From assembly GCA_012034865.1 (NCBI GenBank), contig JAAUOM010000005.1, forward strand, positions 1 to 64,000: DNA of 64,000 nucleotides, in the 5' to 3' direction. The notes below the pieces were generated by a model. The model ran no database searches, was not told the origin of the DNA, and worked only from the letters and a program-made list of their open reading frames with translations. The position numbers and the translations under genes are program-made. Below are positions 63,883 through 64,000 of the stretch, piece by piece; within the stretch, counting starts at the first letter, position 1, and each line of letters opens with the position of its first letter. The stretch comes from Acaryochloris sp. CRU_2_0. GTDB lineage: Bacteria > Cyanobacteriota > Cyanobacteriia > Thermosynechococcales > Thermosynechococcaceae.

Positions 63883-64000
63883 TTAACTGCGGGTCACCTG
63901 TTCAACGGTTGCTGGGTGCAAATGAGCAGTGACTTTAGAAACATCAGAGGCCATGGGCATTTGGGCATGGATGCGAATAAGCTGAGCTAAGGTCTCTTTG
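63883..64000 (-). CDS. unidentified gene, C-terminal end only
   Basis: A minus-strand frame is open from the right edge to a TAA at 63883-63885 and encodes the end of a protein (LAQLIRIHAQMPMASDVSKVTAHLHP). No family is recognised from so little. The absence of stops for 39 codons, and its position upstream of psbV on the same strand, suggest a real gene truncated by the window. The 290 bases between it and psbV hold no other gene. Confidence 0.45.
   Translation of the reverse strand, partial: KETLAQLIRIHAQMPMASDVSKVTAHLHPATVEQVTRS

Overview
The window comes from a cyanobacterial chromosome. The strongest markers are the photosynthetic lumen cytochromes psbV, psbV2 and petJ at the right edge, the C-terminal half of DnaE carrying a split-intein C fragment, Ycf37, CRR7, a cyAbrB regulator, DHNA-CoA thioesterase, GroESL with a perfect CIRCE element, and many GCGATCGC (HIP1) palindromes. 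No rRNA, tRNA or CRISPR array was seen. An Acaryochloris-like unicellular species is possible, but the species cannot be fixed from the sequence alone.

Layout. 1-4800 is accessory: a broken TPR-CHAT gene cut by the left edge, a small secreted protein, a truncated HicB-like gene, a DUF4258/YgiT-type toxin-antitoxin pair, and an aspartic-protease pair. 4900-16700 is housekeeping: an ABC exporter, an M23 peptidase, crr7, ycf37, an RHH protein, groEL/groES, pyrR, comFB, argH and a sugar permease. 16900-22700 holds cyAbrB and a block of FHA-domain genes: FHA plus zinc ribbon, FHA fused to an FAD/NAD(P)-binding region, a small membrane protein, and a divergent FHA-PrsW fusion. 22700-34700 is metabolic: a sugar kinase, a 2-oxoglutarate decarboxylase/succinic semialdehyde dehydrogenase pair that would close the TCA cycle, YajQ, a ComM-type ATPase and a glutathionyl-hydroquinone reductase. 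35000-41500 holds rel (ppGpp) and a VWA/PP2C/kinase-WD40 triad. 41600-52100 holds gcvP, IS remnants, a broken amino acid permease, yidD, dnaE-C with its intein, and a fatty-aldehyde-type dehydrogenase. 52200-58400 holds a cobalamin riboswitch driving cbtB and an unrelated membrane protein, then a GH38 alpha-mannosidase and a flippase-like membrane gene, both frameshifted. 58400-64000 holds DHNA-CoA thioesterase, ilvD, a ChaN-like protein, petJ, psbV2 and psbV.

A recurring feature is single-base frameshifts, mostly one missing base in a short homopolymer, inside otherwise well-conserved genes: CHAT (two), rel, dnaE-C, GH38 and the flippase-like gene (two). Because dnaE is essential and rel is a core gene, base-calling or assembly error is the first explanation for at least those two. 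The amino acid permease instead carries an in-frame TAG, which is not a homopolymer effect.

The most system-like accessory blocks are the FHA/FAD/PrsW cluster, the TerY-P-like signalling triad whose kinase carries a membrane segment and a seven-repeat WD40 propeller, and the B12-riboswitch-cbtB operon that lacks a cbtA-like partner.
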